A DNA stretch of 64,000 bases, taken from Pseudomonas profundi (GTDB taxonomy: Bacteria > Pseudomonadota > Gammaproteobacteria > Pseudomonadales > Pseudomonadaceae). Of the stretch, positions 41,314 to 52,231 are shown in pieces; position 1 is the stretch's first letter, and each line of letters starts with the position of its first letter. The stretch is taken from contig NZ_VTPZ01000012.1 of assembly GCF_008638305.1 (NCBI RefSeq), positions 82,682 through 146,681 of the forward strand, written 5' to 3'. The notes beneath the pieces were generated by a model, which saw nothing but the letters and a program-made list of their open reading frames with translations, was not told where the DNA came from and ran no database searches. The position numbers and the translations under genes were made by a program.

Positions 41314-42597
41314 ATGACTGCTGCGCGTACCTTGTCCGCTATCTGCCTGAGCCTTGCTCTTGCTGTCGTTCCGGCTCATGCCCAGCGTCAGGACGAGGCG
41401 CCCGCTGCGCCCCTGCCTCTGGACGACCTTCGTACCTTTGCTGAAGTGCTCGAGCGCATCCGCGCCGCCTATGTTGAGCCGGTGGATGACGCCACGCTGC
41501 TGCAGAATGCCATTCAGGGCATGCTCGAGGGGCTGGATCCGCATTCTTCATACATGGAGCCCGAAGCCTTCCGTGGACTGCAGGACACCACAACCGGCCA
41601 GTTTGGCGGGCTAGGTATCGAGGTTGGCCAGGAAGACGGCATGATCAAGGTCATCTCTCCGATCGACGACACCCCCGCAGCCAAGGCGGGCATCCAGGCC
41701 GGCGATCTGATCGTCAAGATTGATGATCGGTTGGTCAAGGGCATGACCCTGATGGAAGCGGTCGAGCTCATGCGCGGGGAGGCTGGCACCAAGGTTGTGC
41801 TGACGCTGGTGCGCGGTGAAGGACGGCCCTTTGATGTTGAGCTGGAGCGCGCCGTGGTCAAGGTGGCCAGCGTGCGCACCGAAGATCTGAATAATGGTTA
41901 CGCCTACCTGCGGATCACCCAGTTCCAGAACAATACCGGCGATGAAGTGCGGGACACCCTGGCTCGTCTGAACAAGAAAGAGCAATTCAGAGGGCTGGTG
42001 CTGGACCTGCGTAATAACCCGGGCGGCGTGCTGCAAAGCGCCGTAGAGGTAGCCGACAGCTTTCTTGATGAAGGTCTGATCGTGTACACCAAGGGGCGGC
42101 TCAGCAATTCCGATATGCGCTTCAATGCCACCAGTAACAATCCCAGCAAGGACGTTCCCGTCGTCGTATTGATCAACGGCGGTTCGGCCTCGGCTTCGGA
42201 AATTGTTGCCGGAGCGCTGCAGGACCATTCCCGCGCCGTCATCATGGGAACTGACAGCTTCGGCAAGGGGTCGGTGCAAACCGTGCTGCCGCTTAACAAT
42301 GATCGCGCACTGAAGCTCACTACAGCCCTGTATTACACGCCGAATGGTCGCTCGATTCAGGCGCAGGGCATCGTCCCGGATATTCGCGTCGAGCGCGGTC
42401 ACCTGGTTCGGGACGAGCAGGAAGCCGGCTACCGGGAGGCGGATCTGGAAGGTCATCTGAACAACGAAAATGGTAACCAGCGGCCGACGATTCGTACGCC
42501 AGTCAACCAGGGTGATAATCCTGAAGAGACCGATTATCAACTCAGCCAGGCGCTTAACCTGCTCAAAGGTCTGAATATCACCCGCGCCAAACAATGA
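41314..42597 (+). CDS. ctpA: Carboxyl-terminal processing protease (S41, CtpA type)
   Basis: The 427-residue periplasmic protease has a signal peptide (LSLALAVVPAHAQ), a PDZ domain (residues of about 90-180, FGGLGIEVGQEDGMIKVISPIDDTPAAKAG) and the S41 core with Ser in GGSASASEIVAGAL and Lys in GTDSFGKGSVQT. GGAG lies before ATG 41314. The stop overlaps the next gene (ATGA). Confidence 0.95.
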   Translation: MTAARTLSAICLSLALAVVPAHAQRQDEAPAAPLPLDDLRTFAEVLERIRAAYVEPVDDATLLQNAIQGMLEGLDPHSSYMEPEAFRGLQDTTTGQFGGLGIEVGQEDGMIKVISPIDDTPAAKAGIQAGDLIVKIDDRLVKGMTLMEAVELMRGEAGTKVVLTLVRGEGRPFDVELERAVVKVASVRTEDLNNGYAYLRITQFQNNTGDEVRDTLARLNKKEQFRGLVLDLRNNPGGVLQSAVEVADSFLDEGLIVYTKGRLSNSDMRFNATSNNPSKDVPVVVLINGGSASASEIVAGALQDHSRAVIMGTDSFGKGSVQTVLPLNNDRALKLTTALYYTPNGRSIQAQGIVPDIRVERGHLVRDEQEAGYREADLEGHLNNENGNQRPTIRTPVNQGDNPEETDYQLSQALNLLKGLNITRAKQ

Positions 42598-43535
42598 AGC
42601 GAATGGTCTTGGGGCTGCTGGCAATACAGCTCGCAGCCTGCAGTGACCCTGTGCCCGAATCAGCCATCGATGAGCACATTGCCGAGCCTGCCAATGAGCC
42701 AGTCGAGGCTCGGCTCCCGATTGTCCGGCCGGCTACTCCCGAGGCAGACCTTCTGCGCGTGGAGTGGATGCGTATCGAGCATGCGGGTTGGGAAACCCTG
42801 GCACAGCAGGTTGAACAGCCATTGCAGTCAGTACCCGTGGCCGGACGAGAGCGTCCGGGCGAGATGCCTGCGCTGGGTATCATCATCGACGATCTCGGCC
42901 ACAACTATTCGAGGGGTCGTCGGGTCATTGATCTGCCCGCGCCCGTCACGCTGGCAATCCTTCCGCATACCGCCATAGCCGCCCGGCTAGCCAAAGAAGC
43001 CAGCGCAGCAGGACGCACTGTCATATTGCACCTGCCCATGCAGAACGGCGCGAACCTGTCGCCTGGCCCGGGCGCGCTCTTTGCCGATATGAACCGCGAG
43101 ACTTTCACCGCCACGCTGCAAGGCAATCTGGATGATTTCGGCCCGCTATCCGGCGTCAATAATCACATGGGCAGTCTGCTCACTACGTTGCGCCCGCAGA
43201 TGGACTGGCTGATGGATGAGCTGCGTGAGCGTGATTTGTTCTTTGTAGATAGTCGAACATCAGCGCAGACCCAGGCGGCCTTTGCCGCCCAGGAGCACGG
43301 CGTACCGCATCTGCCGCGGGACGTGTTTCTGGATAATGAGCTAACGCCCGGAGCGTTGCAGAATGCTTTTGATCGGGCGTTGGCCGAGGCGCGAAAAAAC
43401 GGCGTGGCGGTGCTGATTGGTCATCCGCATGAACAGACACTGGCGTTTCTTGAGCAGGTGTTGCCGGGGCTGGAGCAGCGTGAAGGGGTGCGGGTTGTGG
43501 CGATGGAGGAGTTGGTGGGGCGGAATAGGCGCTGA
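42594..43535 (+). CDS. Divergent polysaccharide deacetylase family lipoprotein (YibQ-like)
   Basis: The 313-residue protein begins with a lipobox (LLAIQLAAC) and carries a divergent polysaccharide deacetylase domain from about residue 85 (ALGIIIDDLGHNYSRGRRVIDLPAPVTLAILPH, LHLPMQN, NNHMGSLLTT). It always accompanies EnvC and CtpA in this order and probably acts in the envelope, but its activity is unknown. It overlaps ctpA by four bases. Confidence 0.9.
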   Translation: MKRMVLGLLAIQLAACSDPVPESAIDEHIAEPANEPVEARLPIVRPATPEADLLRVEWMRIEHAGWETLAQQVEQPLQSVPVAGRERPGEMPALGIIIDDLGHNYSRGRRVIDLPAPVTLAILPHTAIAARLAKEASAAGRTVILHLPMQNGANLSPGPGALFADMNRETFTATLQGNLDDFGPLSGVNNHMGSLLTTLRPQMDWLMDELRERDLFFVDSRTSAQTQAAFAAQEHGVPHLPRDVFLDNELTPGALQNAFDRALAEARKNGVAVLIGHPHEQTLAFLEQVLPGLEQREGVRVVAMEELVGRNRR

Positions 43536-43557
43536 GTGTGGTGTGAAGCCAAACCAA

Positions 43558-43600
43558 GGCGTCCTTCGGCCGCCGATCGCGGCGAGTCGCCCCTCCCACA
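43558..43600 (+). repeat. REP-like element, forward copy
   Basis: Starts GGCGTCCTTCGGCCGCC, then GATCGCGGCGA and ends in CCCTCCCACA; the CCGATCGCGG core plus CTCCCACA end is typical of Pseudomonas REP sequences. It forms a pair with the inverted copy at 43710-43767. Confidence 0.7.
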
Positions 43601-43709
43601 AATTAGTTTTTTTGTCAGACGCTAGATCCGTGCCGAGATCCAGATGTAAGGCGGGTGTCAGTCATTGTCCGTCTAAGCAAGCTGTCAATAGTTCACTGCG
43701 CACCATAAC

Positions 43710-43767
43710 TGTGGGAAGGGCGATCGGGGCGCCGAACCGTCGCCGCGATTGGCGGCCGCAGGACGCC
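43710..43767 (-). repeat. REP-like element, inverted copy
   Basis: Read on the minus strand it begins GGCGTCCTGCGGCCGCC, then AATCGCGGCGA, 26 of 28 bases identical to the forward copy. It ends in CCCTTCCCACA after an extra GC-rich insert. The two copies face each other across 109 bases between the deacetylase gene and hisF. Confidence 0.7.
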
Positions 43768-43780
43768 CCGGGGGCTGGCT

Positions 43781-44554
43781 CTACAGCCGCATCTCTATCC
43801 CACGCTCAGCCATATACGCCTTGGCTTCGCCGATGGTGTACTCACCAAAGTGAAAAATACTCGCCGCCAACACCGCATCGGCGCCGCCTTCCAGCACGCC
43901 ATCCGCCAGATGTTGCAGATTGCCGACCCCGCCAGATGCAATGACCGGGATATGCAGCGCATCGCTGATGGCGCGGGTGACGCCCAGGTCGAAGCCGCTT
44001 TTCATGCCGTCCTGGTCCATGCTGGTCAGCAGGATCTCGCCGGCGCCGAGGGCCTGCATCTTGCGCGCCCACTCGACGGCGTCCAACCCGGTGGGTTTGC
44101 GGCCACCATGGGTGAATATCTCCCAGCGCGGCGTCTCGCCGTCAGCTGAGACGCGCTTGGCGTCAATGGCTACGACAATGCACTGGCTGCCGAAACGGTC
44201 AGCCGCCTCGCCAACAAATTCTGGATTGAACACCGCAGCGGTGTTGATCGAGACCTTGTCAGCGCCGGCATTCAGCAGATTGCGGATATCGCTGACGGTG
44301 CGCACGCCGCCGCCTACGGTCAGCGGAATGAAGACTTCACTGGCCATGCGTTCGACGGTGTGCAGTGTGGTATCGCGTTCCTGATGGCTGGCGGTGATAT
44401 CCAGGAAGGTAATCTCGTCCGCGCCCTCTTCGTTATAGCGACGGGCAATCTCAACCGGGTCGCCGGCGTCACGGATGCTCTCGAACTTCACGCCCTTGAC
44501 CACGCGGCCATTGTCCACGTCCAGGCAGGGGATGATTCTTTTTGCCAGTGCCAT
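43781..44554 (-). CDS. hisF: Imidazole glycerol phosphate synthase, cyclase subunit
   Basis: The 257-residue TIM barrel joins with HisH to make imidazole glycerol phosphate and AICAR. It shows [21 protein letters not shown] with the catalytic Asp, [25 protein letters not shown] and [16 protein letters not shown]. It lies downstream of hisA on the same strand. Confidence 0.98.
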   Translation of the reverse strand: MALAKRIIPCLDVDNGRVVKGVKFESIRDAGDPVEIARRYNEEGADEITFLDITASHQERDTTLHTVERMASEVFIPLTVGGGVRTVSDIRNLLNAGADKVSINTAAVFNPEFVGEAADRFGSQCIVVAIDAKRVSADGETPRWEIFTHGGRKPTGLDAVEWARKMQALGAGEILLTSMDQDGMKSGFDLGVTRAISDALHIPVIASGGVGNLQHLADGVLEGGADAVLAASIFHFGEYTIGEAKAYMAERGIEMRL

Positions 44555-44585
44555 ATTCAGATCCTCGTTGGAACAGAGCCGGCTG

Positions 44586-45323
44586 TCAGCCTTGCGCCGC
44601 GTCGCAAAGCGCCTGGGCTTCGGCGACGTTCAGCGTACCTTCATAGATAGCGCGCCCGGTAATGGCGCCGACGATTCCCGGTGCACGTGCATCGAGCAGG
44701 CTTTGAATATCGCCCAGGTTATGGATGCCGCCGGAAGCAATGACGGGGATCGAGGTTGCGTTCGCCAGCGCCGCGGTGGCTTCAACGTTGCAGCCCTGCA
44801 TCATTCCGTCCTTGGCAATATCGGTATAGACAATCGCCGATACGCCGTCGGCTTCGAAACGCCTGGCCAGATCCGTGACCTGGATTTCGCTGACTTCAGC
44901 CCAGCCGTCGGTGGCGACGAAGCCGTCCTTGGCGTCCAGCCCGACAATCACCTTGCCGGGGAAGGCGCGGCAGGCTTCGCCGACAAACTCCGGCTGCTTG
45001 ACCGCCTTGGTGCCGATGATCACGTAGTTGACGCCCGCACGGACATAATGCTCGATAGTTTCCAGGGAACGGATGCCACCGCCAATCTGGATCGGCAGAT
45101 TCGGATAGCGGCGAGCGATCGCGGTAACCACTTCCCCATTGACCGGCTTGCCTTCGAAGGCGCCGTTCAGGTCGACCAGATGCAGACGGCGACAGCCGGC
45201 CTCCACCCACTTGGCGGCCATGGCCACCGGGTCGTCGGAAAATACGGTGGCGTCATCCATAAGGCCCTGGCGCAAACGTACGCACGCGCCGTCCTTGAGG
45301 TCGATAGCGGGAATGATCAACAT
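44586..45323 (-). CDS. hisA: Phosphoribosylformimino-AICAR ribotide isomerase
   Basis: The 245-residue TIM barrel has the catalytic Asp in [42 protein letters not shown] and the second acid in [15 protein letters not shown]. It performs the fourth step of histidine synthesis. The 109 bases to hisH hold no gene. Confidence 0.98.
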   Translation of the reverse strand: MLIIPAIDLKDGACVRLRQGLMDDATVFSDDPVAMAAKWVEAGCRRLHLVDLNGAFEGKPVNGEVVTAIARRYPNLPIQIGGGIRSLETIEHYVRAGVNYVIIGTKAVKQPEFVGEACRAFPGKVIVGLDAKDGFVATDGWAEVSEIQVTDLARRFEADGVSAIVYTDIAKDGMMQGCNVEATAALANATSIPVIASGGIHNLGDIQSLLDARAPGIVGAITGRAIYEGTLNVAEAQALCDAAQG

Positions 45324-45432
45324 GGAATATGTTCCTTGGTTTGCGGCATCGCTGTAGGCAGAAGGCTTGGGATTGGCAGGCTGGGCACTGAGTGGCTTAT
45401 CCAGCCTGCTGGCTCAAGCGGTATGTTCGGGG

Positions 45433-46080
45433 TTACCAGCGCCCATCCCAGGCCAGAAAGTTCTGCAACAACTGCAGTCCATTGGTGTGGCTTTTCTCGG
45501 GGTGAAACTGGGTAGCAAAGACATTGTCCTGGGCCAGCGCCGCGGCAATGTCGACGCCATAATGGCAACGGCCGGCCAGTTGCGTCTGGCGCGCCGGAAC
45601 GCCGTAATAGCTGTGCACGAAATAGAAGCGCGCGTCCTGTTCGATACGGTGCCACAGCGGGTGATCAAGCGTCTGCTTGACCTGGTTCCAACCCATGTGG
45701 GGGACCTTGAGGCGGGTGCCGTCTCCTTCGCGCAATTCATCGCCGAAGAATTTCACCTTGCCGGGAAACAGTCCGAGACCGTCCACACCGCCGTTTTCCT
45801 CGCTGTGCTCAAGCAGCATCTGCATGCCGACACATACACCCAGCAACGGCTTTTGCGTGGCGACCTGGCGCACCACCTCGTCCAGGCCGAGCTGGCGCAA
45901 CTCGCTGACGCAGTCGCGGATCGCGCCGACACCGGGCAATACCACGCGGTCGGCGGCCAGGATGATCTGCGGGTCGCTGGTCAGTTCAACGTGGCGCGCG
46001 CCGACATGCTCGAGCGCCTTGGCGACGGAGTGCAGATTGCCCATGCCATAGTCAATAACCGCTACGTGAGTGTTCACCAT
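45433..46080 (-). CDS. hisH: Imidazole glycerol phosphate synthase, glutaminase subunit
   Basis: The 215-residue class-I amidotransferase has Cys in [18 protein letters not shown] and the His/Glu dyad in [19 protein letters not shown]. It delivers ammonia to HisF. It starts three bases after the hisB stop. Confidence 0.97.
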   Translation of the reverse strand: MVNTHVAVIDYGMGNLHSVAKALEHVGARHVELTSDPQIILAADRVVLPGVGAIRDCVSELRQLGLDEVVRQVATQKPLLGVCVGMQMLLEHSEENGGVDGLGLFPGKVKFFGDELREGDGTRLKVPHMGWNQVKQTLDHPLWHRIEQDARFYFVHSYYGVPARQTQLAGRCHYGVDIAAALAQDNVFATQFHPEKSHTNGLQLLQNFLAWDGRW

Positions 46081-46083
46081 GAA

Positions 46084-46677
46084 TTACAGACAACCTTTAG
46101 TGGAGGGCATCATGCCGGCCATACGCGGGTCCTCTTCAATGGCCATGCGCAGCGCACGACCAAAGGCCTTGAACACGGTTTCGATCTGGTGATGCGTGTT
46201 GGTGCCACGCAGCGTGTCGATGTGCAAGGTCACCAATGCGTGATTTACGAAGCCCTGGAAGAACTCCTGGAACAGATCGACGTCGAAGCCACCAACCGTT
46301 GCACGGGTAAAGGGCACATGCATCTGCAGGCCGGGCCGTCCGGAGAAGTCGATTACCACGCGCGAAAGTGCTTCATCGAGCGGAACATAGGCATGACCGT
46401 AACGACGAACGCCTTTCTTGTCGCCCAGCGCCTTGGCAAAAGCCTGGCCGAGCGTGATGCCGACGTCTTCCACGGTGTGGTGGTCGTCAATATGCAAATC
46501 GCCGCGACAGTGTATCTTCATGTCGATCAGACCGTGCCGGGCTATCTGGTCCAGCATGTGCTCAAGAAAGGGAACGCCGATATCGAAGTCCGCCTGGCCG
46601 GTACCGTCCAGATTGATGTCGACTTTGATTCGCGTTTCCAGCGTGTTGCGCTCGACGCTTGCCTTGCGCTCAGCCAT
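46084..46677 (-). CDS. hisB: Imidazoleglycerol-phosphate dehydratase
   Basis: The 197-residue monofunctional enzyme has the metal-binding repeats ([53 protein letters not shown]). It heads the hisB-hisH-hisA-hisF run and is divergent from the FAD oxidase gene. Confidence 0.97.
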   Translation of the reverse strand: MAERKASVERNTLETRIKVDINLDGTGQADFDIGVPFLEHMLDQIARHGLIDMKIHCRGDLHIDDHHTVEDVGITLGQAFAKALGDKKGVRRYGHAYVPLDEALSRVVIDFSGRPGLQMHVPFTRATVGGFDVDLFQEFFQGFVNHALVTLHIDTLRGTNTHHQIETVFKAFGRALRMAIEEDPRMAGMMPSTKGCL

Positions 46678-46788
46678 GGCAGTTCTCCAGTAATACGATC
46701 AAGGCCGAGCATTATACGTACAGCGTGGGGTGCGGGCTACATCAGGGCTCAGGAATGTGGAACAGGGTAATTCAGCAAGGGAATAGCA

Positions 46789-47901
46789 ATGAACGATTGT
46801 GACGTAGTGGTAGCAGGGGCCGGCGTGGTCGGCCTGGCAATAGCCCAGCATCTGGCCGCCAGCGGCCGTTCGGTAATGGTGTTGGAGCAAGAAAGCTGGC
46901 CGGGCCAGCATGCATCGAGCCGCAACAGTGAAGTCATCCATGCGGGTATCTACTATCCGCCGGGCTCGTTGAAGGCAGCATTGTGCAAGCAGGGGCGCGA
47001 TCTGCTGTATGACTGGAGCGAACGCCATAACGTACCGCATCGGCGTATCGGCAAGCTGTTGGTGGCGGTAGAGCCCGGTGAAATAGTCGCACTGCAGGCG
47101 CTGCACGACAACGCCTCGGCCAACGGCGTCGAGCTGCAATGGCTGAGCGCCGAGCAGGTGCACGAGCTGGAGCCGGACGTCAAAGCTGTCGCCGGCCTGT
47201 TTTCGCCGCTGACCGGTATCATCGACAGCCATGCGCTGATGCAGTCATACGAAGCGGCGTTGCAGGCCAATGGCGGAACGCTGGTCTGCAATGCGCGCAT
47301 CGAGCGCGTCGAGCCGACGCCGGATGGATTGCGTGTCAGCGGCCACAGCGCGGGCGAGGCTTTCGAGTTGAGCACTGCCTGGCTGATCAATGCCGGGGGG
47401 TTGTTTGCGCAGCAGCTGGCGGCCAGCGTGAAGGGGGTTCCGGCCTCGGTGATACCGCCTGTGCATTACTGCAAGGGCAGTTATTTCGCCTATAGCGGGC
47501 CGTCCCCCTTCCGGCATTTGGTTTATCCTATGCCCGAAGCCAACACCGCAGGACTCGGTGTGCATGCGACGCTTGATATGGGCGGTCAGCTGCGCTTCGG
47601 TCCGGATGTGCTATATCAGGACGATCTGAATTATCAGGTTGCCCCGTCGCTGGCGCCGAGCTTCGCCCGGGCCATTTGCCGTTATTGGCCGCAGTGCGAG
47701 CCGGAACGCCTAGTGCCTGGCTACGCTGGCATCCGCGCCAAGCTCAGCGGTCCGGGTGAAGTGGCTCGCGATTTCACCCTGCAGGATGCGCGCACGCACG
47801 GTATTTCCGGACTGATCAACCTGTTCGGAATCGAGTCGCCGGGTCTGACGTCCAGCCTCGCCATTGCCGAGAAAGTAGCCATGCTGATGGACAGGCTCTA
47901 A
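46789..47901 (+). CDS. lhgO: L-2-hydroxyglutarate oxidase-like FAD enzyme
   Basis: The 370-residue protein has an N-terminal FAD-binding GxGxxG (VVVAGAGVVGLAIAQHLA), the segment SSRNSEVIHAGIYYPPGSLKAALC and the C-terminal GLINLFGIESPGLTSSLAIAE, as in L-2-hydroxyglutarate dehydrogenase (LhgO/YgaF). It would oxidise L-2-hydroxyglutarate to 2-oxoglutarate at the inner membrane. A close DAO-family relative cannot be excluded. Confidence 0.85.
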   Translation: MNDCDVVVAGAGVVGLAIAQHLAASGRSVMVLEQESWPGQHASSRNSEVIHAGIYYPPGSLKAALCKQGRDLLYDWSERHNVPHRRIGKLLVAVEPGEIVALQALHDNASANGVELQWLSAEQVHELEPDVKAVAGLFSPLTGIIDSHALMQSYEAALQANGGTLVCNARIERVEPTPDGLRVSGHSAGEAFELSTAWLINAGGLFAQQLAASVKGVPASVIPPVHYCKGSYFAYSGPSPFRHLVYPMPEANTAGLGVHATLDMGGQLRFGPDVLYQDDLNYQVAPSLAPSFARAICRYWPQCEPERLVPGYAGIRAKLSGPGEVARDFTLQDARTHGISGLINLFGIESPGLTSSLAIAEKVAMLMDRL

Positions 47902-47965
47902 GGTAATGCGTTTTACGATACATACAGCGGGCCGCGGGTCCGGGCATGAATAACAAGGGGTACCC

Positions 47966-50134
47966 ATGAAAGCGCTGAAAATAGTTGGTCTGGTGGTGTT
48001 CGGCTTACTGGTGCTGGGGGTGGGGCTGCTGTTTTTCCTGACTCGCATATTCGACCCGAATGACTACAAGGAAAATATCCAGCAGGCCGCGCGCGAGCAC
48101 GCCAACGTCGAGCTGACGCTGGAGGGTGATATCGCCTGGTCATTGTTCCCCTGGTTGGGTATCGAGCTCGAGCAGGTTGGCGTTGCACCGCTCGAGCAGC
48201 CTGATCAGCAGCTGGCACAAGTCGGTTCCATGGGGCTTGGCGTCAAGGTACTGCCGCTGTTGCGCAAGCAACTGCGCATGGATGATGTGATTCTCGACAG
48301 CGTCAGTCTCAATCTGGTTCGCAACCAGCAGGGCGTCGGTAACTGGGAATCGATCGGTGCCAGCGAAGAGGTGGTGCAGGAAGAGGGCGCAACCACCGAG
48401 GCTGAACCGGCGCAGGCCGGCGGTGATCTGGATATCGCCATCGAGAGCGTACGCATCACCAACGCCAACGTGCGTTACACCGATGAGCAGGCGGGGCAGA
48501 GCCTGCAGATGGAAGACATCAATCTGACCACGGGTGCGCTGATTGAGGGTGAGTCATTCGATGTCGAGTTTCTTGGGCTGCTGATTGTGGACGATCCGGC
48601 ACTGCGTGTGCGCCTGGATCTGAACAGCGTGGCGCGTTTTGACCTGAGCCAGAATCGTTATGAGCTGGAAGCTATCGATCTCAAGGTCGATGCCAGCGGT
48701 ACGCCGTTCTCGGGGCGTGCGGTCAGTCTGGAACTGCAGGGTAACGCACTGGTGGATCTGACCGAGCAGATCGCCGAGCTTAATGAAATGCGCCTCACCG
48801 TCGCCGATATGCGTGCCACCGGCCAGCTCAAGGCTACTGATCTGAGCGGCGAGATGAAACTCACCGGTAATCTGGATGCCGCGGAATTCGACGGCCGCAA
48901 ATTCATTCGCTCGCTGGGACAGGAGTTGCCGGAAACCTCCGACCCCCGCGCTCTGGAAGCGGTAGCGCTATCGGCCAATATTGATGGCACCGCCAACAGC
49001 CTTATGCTCAACGATCTCAAGCTGGTCGTCGATGGTAGCGAGCTGACCGGCGACGCCGGACTGGCGGACATTGAGCGTCAGGCGCTGCGCTTCAATCTCA
49101 CCGGTAACACCCTGAACATCGACAAATATCTCCCAGCCGAGGAAGCGCCGAGCGAGGACGCAGCCCCGACGCCAGTATTGCCTTCGGGTGGCAGCCGCTC
49201 GGGCATCGCACCGCCGGCCTGGAGCGACGAGGCAGTGCTGCCGCTGGAAACACTCGCCACGCTGGACGTCGACGGTAAGCTGAGCCTGCAGGAAGTCATC
49301 GTTACCGGTCTGACCATCAGCCCCTTCGAGGTCAGCGTGCTGGCCAAGGATGGCCTGGTTCAGCTGCGGCAGTTGAGTGGTGGCGTGTTTGGCGGCGAGT
49401 TTGCTGCGCAGGGCCAGATCAACACCCGCAGCACCCCCACCACTGTCAGTATCAAACCTGTTCTGACCAACATCGATTCGTTGGCGCTACAGGAAGCCTA
49501 CGAACAGCCGCCACAGATCCGCGGGCTGGTTGACCTGAATGCGGATTTGCAGGCGCAGGGCAACAGCATCTACCGGTGGATGGATACCCTTGATGGCAAC
49601 GCCAGCTTCACCGTGAATGACGGCGCGTTGGTCGGCGTCAATCTCGAGCAGCAGCTGTGCAGTGCTATCGCACTGGCCAATCGCAAGGCGTTGTCGGAGT
49701 CCCGTGGTGGACAGGACACGCCGTTCCGCCGGCTGCAGGGCAGCTTCAATATCGAAGACGGCCAGGTGCGCAACGACGATCTGGTCGTCGCGTTACCGGG
49801 CATTGCAGCCAGGGGCCGCGGCAGTGTGAACCTGCCGCAGCAGAAGCTGGATTACCGCCTTGGTCTGGAGATTCAGGGTGACACCCGCGAAATGCCGGAT
49901 CCGGCCTGCCAGGTCAATGAGCGCTATGTCGGTATCGAATGGCCAATTCGTTGTGAAGGTTTTCTGCATAACGCCGCCAGTAGTTGTGGTGTGGATGGTG
50001 ACGGCGTGGCGAAAATTGCCGGACGTCTGATTGGCGACGAAGCCAAGCGCAAGGTCGAGGAAAAACTCGAAGACGAACTGGGTGATAAGGCGCCTGCCGT
50101 GCGTGATGCGCTGCGAGGTCTGTTAGGCCGGTGA
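47966..50134 (+). CDS. AsmA family protein
   Basis: The 722-residue protein has one N-terminal membrane segment ([21 protein letters not shown]) and the AsmA repeat fold: [41 protein letters not shown] near the start and [23 protein letters not shown] in the C-terminal half. AsmA-like proteins are thought to move phospholipids between membranes. GGGG precedes ATG 47966, and the TGA overlaps the mutY GTG. Confidence 0.92.
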   Translation: MKALKIVGLVVFGLLVLGVGLLFFLTRIFDPNDYKENIQQAAREHANVELTLEGDIAWSLFPWLGIELEQVGVAPLEQPDQQLAQVGSMGLGVKVLPLLRKQLRMDDVILDSVSLNLVRNQQGVGNWESIGASEEVVQEEGATTEAEPAQAGGDLDIAIESVRITNANVRYTDEQAGQSLQMEDINLTTGALIEGESFDVEFLGLLIVDDPALRVRLDLNSVARFDLSQNRYELEAIDLKVDASGTPFSGRAVSLELQGNALVDLTEQIAELNEMRLTVADMRATGQLKATDLSGEMKLTGNLDAAEFDGRKFIRSLGQELPETSDPRALEAVALSANIDGTANSLMLNDLKLVVDGSELTGDAGLADIERQALRFNLTGNTLNIDKYLPAEEAPSEDAAPTPVLPSGGSRSGIAPPAWSDEAVLPLETLATLDVDGKLSLQEVIVTGLTISPFEVSVLAKDGLVQLRQLSGGVFGGEFAAQGQINTRSTPTTVSIKPVLTNIDSLALQEAYEQPPQIRGLVDLNADLQAQGNSIYRWMDTLDGNASFTVNDGALVGVNLEQQLCSAIALANRKALSESRGGQDTPFRRLQGSFNIEDGQVRNDDLVVALPGIAARGRGSVNLPQQKLDYRLGLEIQGDTREMPDPACQVNERYVGIEWPIRCEGFLHNAASSCGVDGDGVAKIAGRLIGDEAKRKVEEKLEDELGDKAPAVRDALRGLLGR

Positions 50135-51177
50135 GTCCCGCAGCTTTTTCGCAGGCGGTGCTGGAATGGTATGACCGCCACGGCCGCAAGGATCTGCCCT
50201 GGCAACAGGATATGACGCCCTACCGGGTATGGGTGTCGGAAATAATGCTGCAGCAGACCCAGGTGGCCACGGTCATCCCGTATTACCAGCGCTTCATGGA
50301 GGAGCTGTCCAGCGTTCAAGCGCTGGCTGCTGCTCCCGCCGATGAGGTTCTGCACCTGTGGACCGGACTCGGTTATTACAGCCGCGCGCGCAACCTGCAC
50401 AAGGCTGCGCAGGCTGTTGTCGAGCACTTTGATGGCGTGTTTCCCACCAGCGTTGAAGGGCTCACCCAGCTGCCGGGGATAGGTCCATCAACTGCGGGCG
50501 CCATTGCCAGCCTGAGCATGGGGCTGCGCGCGCCCATTCTCGATGGCAACGTCAAGCGCGTGCTGGCTCGGTATCACGCCGTGGAAGGCTGGCCAGGCGA
50601 GCGTACGGTGCACGACAGACTCTGGGAAATGGCCGAGCGCTACACGCCGACCGAACGCGTCGATCATTACACCCAGGCCATGATGGATCTAGGTGCCACG
50701 CTGTGTACCCGTAGCAAGCCAAGCTGCCTGGTATGTCCGCTGCAAACCGGATGTGAGGCGCGCCAGTTGGGTCAGCCAACCCGCTACCCGAACCCGCGTC
50801 CGAAGAAAGTGTTACCGGTGCGCCAATGCGTGATGCCAATGCTGGTCAACCCGGATGGTGACGTGTGGCTCGAACGGCGGCCCGACTCGGGCCTCTGGGG
50901 CGGCCTGTGGAGTCCGCCGCAGCTGGACGATCTGGTTGGCCTGGAGCAGCTCGTCGAGCGCCTGGGCTGGCAATCAGCAGCGCCACAAGCGCTCGAGCCA
51001 CTACGGCACACATTCAGCCATTTCCATCTGGATATTCAGCCGTTGGTTGTGCGGGTCGAGCCAGGTCATGCCGTGACCGAACCGGGGCAGGTCTGGTATA
51101 ACCTGCGCCAACCCTCCCGCCTTGGACTGGCTGCGCCGGTCAAGAAACTACTCAAGCGGGCCGAATTGATCATCTAG
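50131..51177 (+). CDS. mutY: Adenine DNA glycosylase
   Basis: The 348-residue enzyme removes adenine opposite 8-oxoguanine. It has the helix-hairpin-helix [15 protein letters not shown], catalytic Asp in [14 protein letters not shown] and [13 protein letters not shown], the 4Fe-4S ligands C-x6-C-x2-C-x5-C ([17 protein letters not shown]) and a C-terminal NUDIX-like domain ([16 protein letters not shown]). GTG start overlaps the asmA stop. Confidence 0.97.
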   Translation: MSPAAFSQAVLEWYDRHGRKDLPWQQDMTPYRVWVSEIMLQQTQVATVIPYYQRFMEELSSVQALAAAPADEVLHLWTGLGYYSRARNLHKAAQAVVEHFDGVFPTSVEGLTQLPGIGPSTAGAIASLSMGLRAPILDGNVKRVLARYHAVEGWPGERTVHDRLWEMAERYTPTERVDHYTQAMMDLGATLCTRSKPSCLVCPLQTGCEARQLGQPTRYPNPRPKKVLPVRQCVMPMLVNPDGDVWLERRPDSGLWGGLWSPPQLDDLVGLEQLVERLGWQSAAPQALEPLRHTFSHFHLDIQPLVVRVEPGHAVTEPGQVWYNLRQPSRLGLAAPVKKLLKRAELII

Positions 51178-51212
51178 TAGCCGACTTTCCCACTTTTCTG
51201 AAGGAGTAGCCC

Positions 51213-51485
51213 ATGACTCGCACGGTAATGTGCCGCAAGTACAAGCAGGAGCTTCCCGGACTCGACCGTCCGCCATATCCTGGCGCAAAAGGTGAGGCCA
51301 TCTACAACGACGTCTCGAAGAAAGCCTGGGACGAGTGGCAGGCTCACCAGACCATGTTGATCAACGAACGTCGCCTGAACATGATGGATGCCGAGGATCG
51401 ACGCTTCCTGCAGAGCGAAATGGAGAAATTCCTGTCCGGTGAAGATTACGCTCAGGCCGAGGGTTACGTGCCCCCGGCGCAATGA
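51213..51485 (+). CDS. yggX: Oxidative damage protection / Fe(II) trafficking protein
   Basis: The 90-residue YggX protein has [41 protein letters not shown] and [13 protein letters not shown], the whole family pattern, with the key Cys near the N-terminus. It follows mutY by 35 bases, the classical order, and helps protect iron-sulfur proteins. Confidence 0.97.
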   Translation: MTRTVMCRKYKQELPGLDRPPYPGAKGEAIYNDVSKKAWDEWQAHQTMLINERRLNMMDAEDRRFLQSEMEKFLSGEDYAQAEGYVPPAQ

Positions 51486-51532
51486 CCGTCAGGTAAGCGG
51501 CTGAAAAAAAGGAATTATTTTCCAGGCCGCGC

Positions 51533-51561
51533 TTGACACATAACCTCTTAAACCGTTTAAT
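51533..51561 (+). promoter_or_regulatory. Sigma-70 promoter of tRNA-Phe
   Basis: TTGACA (51533-51538) and TTTAAT (51556-51561) are 17 bases apart, ending about 12 bases before the tRNA. Confidence 0.82.
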
Positions 51562-51572
51562 AGCGCCCCGTT

Positions 51573-51648
51573 GCCCAGATAGCTCAGTCGGTAGAGCAGA
51601 GGATTGAAAATCCTCGTGTCGGCGGTTCGATTCCGTCTCTGGGCACCA
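51573..51648 (+). tRNA. tRNA-Phe (anticodon GAA)
   Basis: The 76-base sequence folds as a tRNA: acceptor GCCCAGA with TCTGGGC, D arm GCTCAGTCGGTAGAGC, anticodon stem GAGGA/TCCTC with loop TTGAAAA, T loop TTCGATT, and an encoded CCA end. Confidence 0.98.
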
Positions 51649-51660
51649 TTAATATCGACG

Positions 51661-51690
51661 AAAAGGCTCACCTCCGGGTGGGCCTTTTTG
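51661..51690 (+). terminator. Terminator after tRNA-Phe
   Basis: AAAGGCTCACC pairs with GGTGGGCCTTT (one G-U pair) around TCCG, followed by TTTTTGTTTT. Confidence 0.85.
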
Positions 51691-51865
51691 TTTTCCGCCT
51701 GCCGCACTCCTTTCTTGGTATTCCACCGTGCGGTGGGTGGGGTTCGATGTGTCTAGTGCGCGGGTTTTTAGCCGTTCCGATAAATGTATCGTTATGTTTC
51801 TGTAACAGCAGGTCACCCATTTGTGGTGTACGTTGAATGAACCACCCTTTGGCAGTAGTGGCCCT

Positions 51866-52027
51866 ATGACCGATAAAAATAAACTCAAACCCTGCGCCTG
51901 GCCTAGATGTAACGGGCTGACCTTCGGCCGGTATTGCTTCCACCATCAACCCCTGGCGACCGCTTCCTGCGCCGAACCTGAAGAGAAGCGTTCCGATACG
52001 CGGTATCTGGATGACCGAAGCAGTTGA
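51866..52027 (+). CDS. Possible small Cys/His-rich protein
   Basis: This 53-residue frame reads MTDKNKLKPCAWPRCNGL and then FGRYCFHHQPL, a C-x4-C-x7-C-x-HH pattern that could bind zinc. The region otherwise has no gene from 51691 to about 52200. There is no clear ribosome site and I do not recognise a family, so it may be chance. Confidence 0.3.
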   Translation: MTDKNKLKPCAWPRCNGLTFGRYCFHHQPLATASCAEPEEKRSDTRYLDDRSS

Positions 52028-52231
52028 CTGAGCCCGTGAGCCGCGGCTGATTCATCTGTCGTTTTAAAGGTACGCTCATCCATCTTCATATGCCCCGCGT
52101 CCGTCGTGTTGCATTCCAGGACGCTCATTGCCCCAACCGGGTGCGCTTGGCATGCTTGGAGCACCTCACAGTCACGCTGAATCTGATTCGGAGTACTGGT
52201 TATCCGCGCCTATGTTTACCTGCTGCTCGCA

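Noticed and set aside
41611..42624. 337-codon minus-strand frame
   Set aside because: Antisense of ctpA.
44475..46770. Long plus-strand frames opposite hisA, hisH and hisB
   Set aside because: Shadows of the his genes, no motif or ribosome site.
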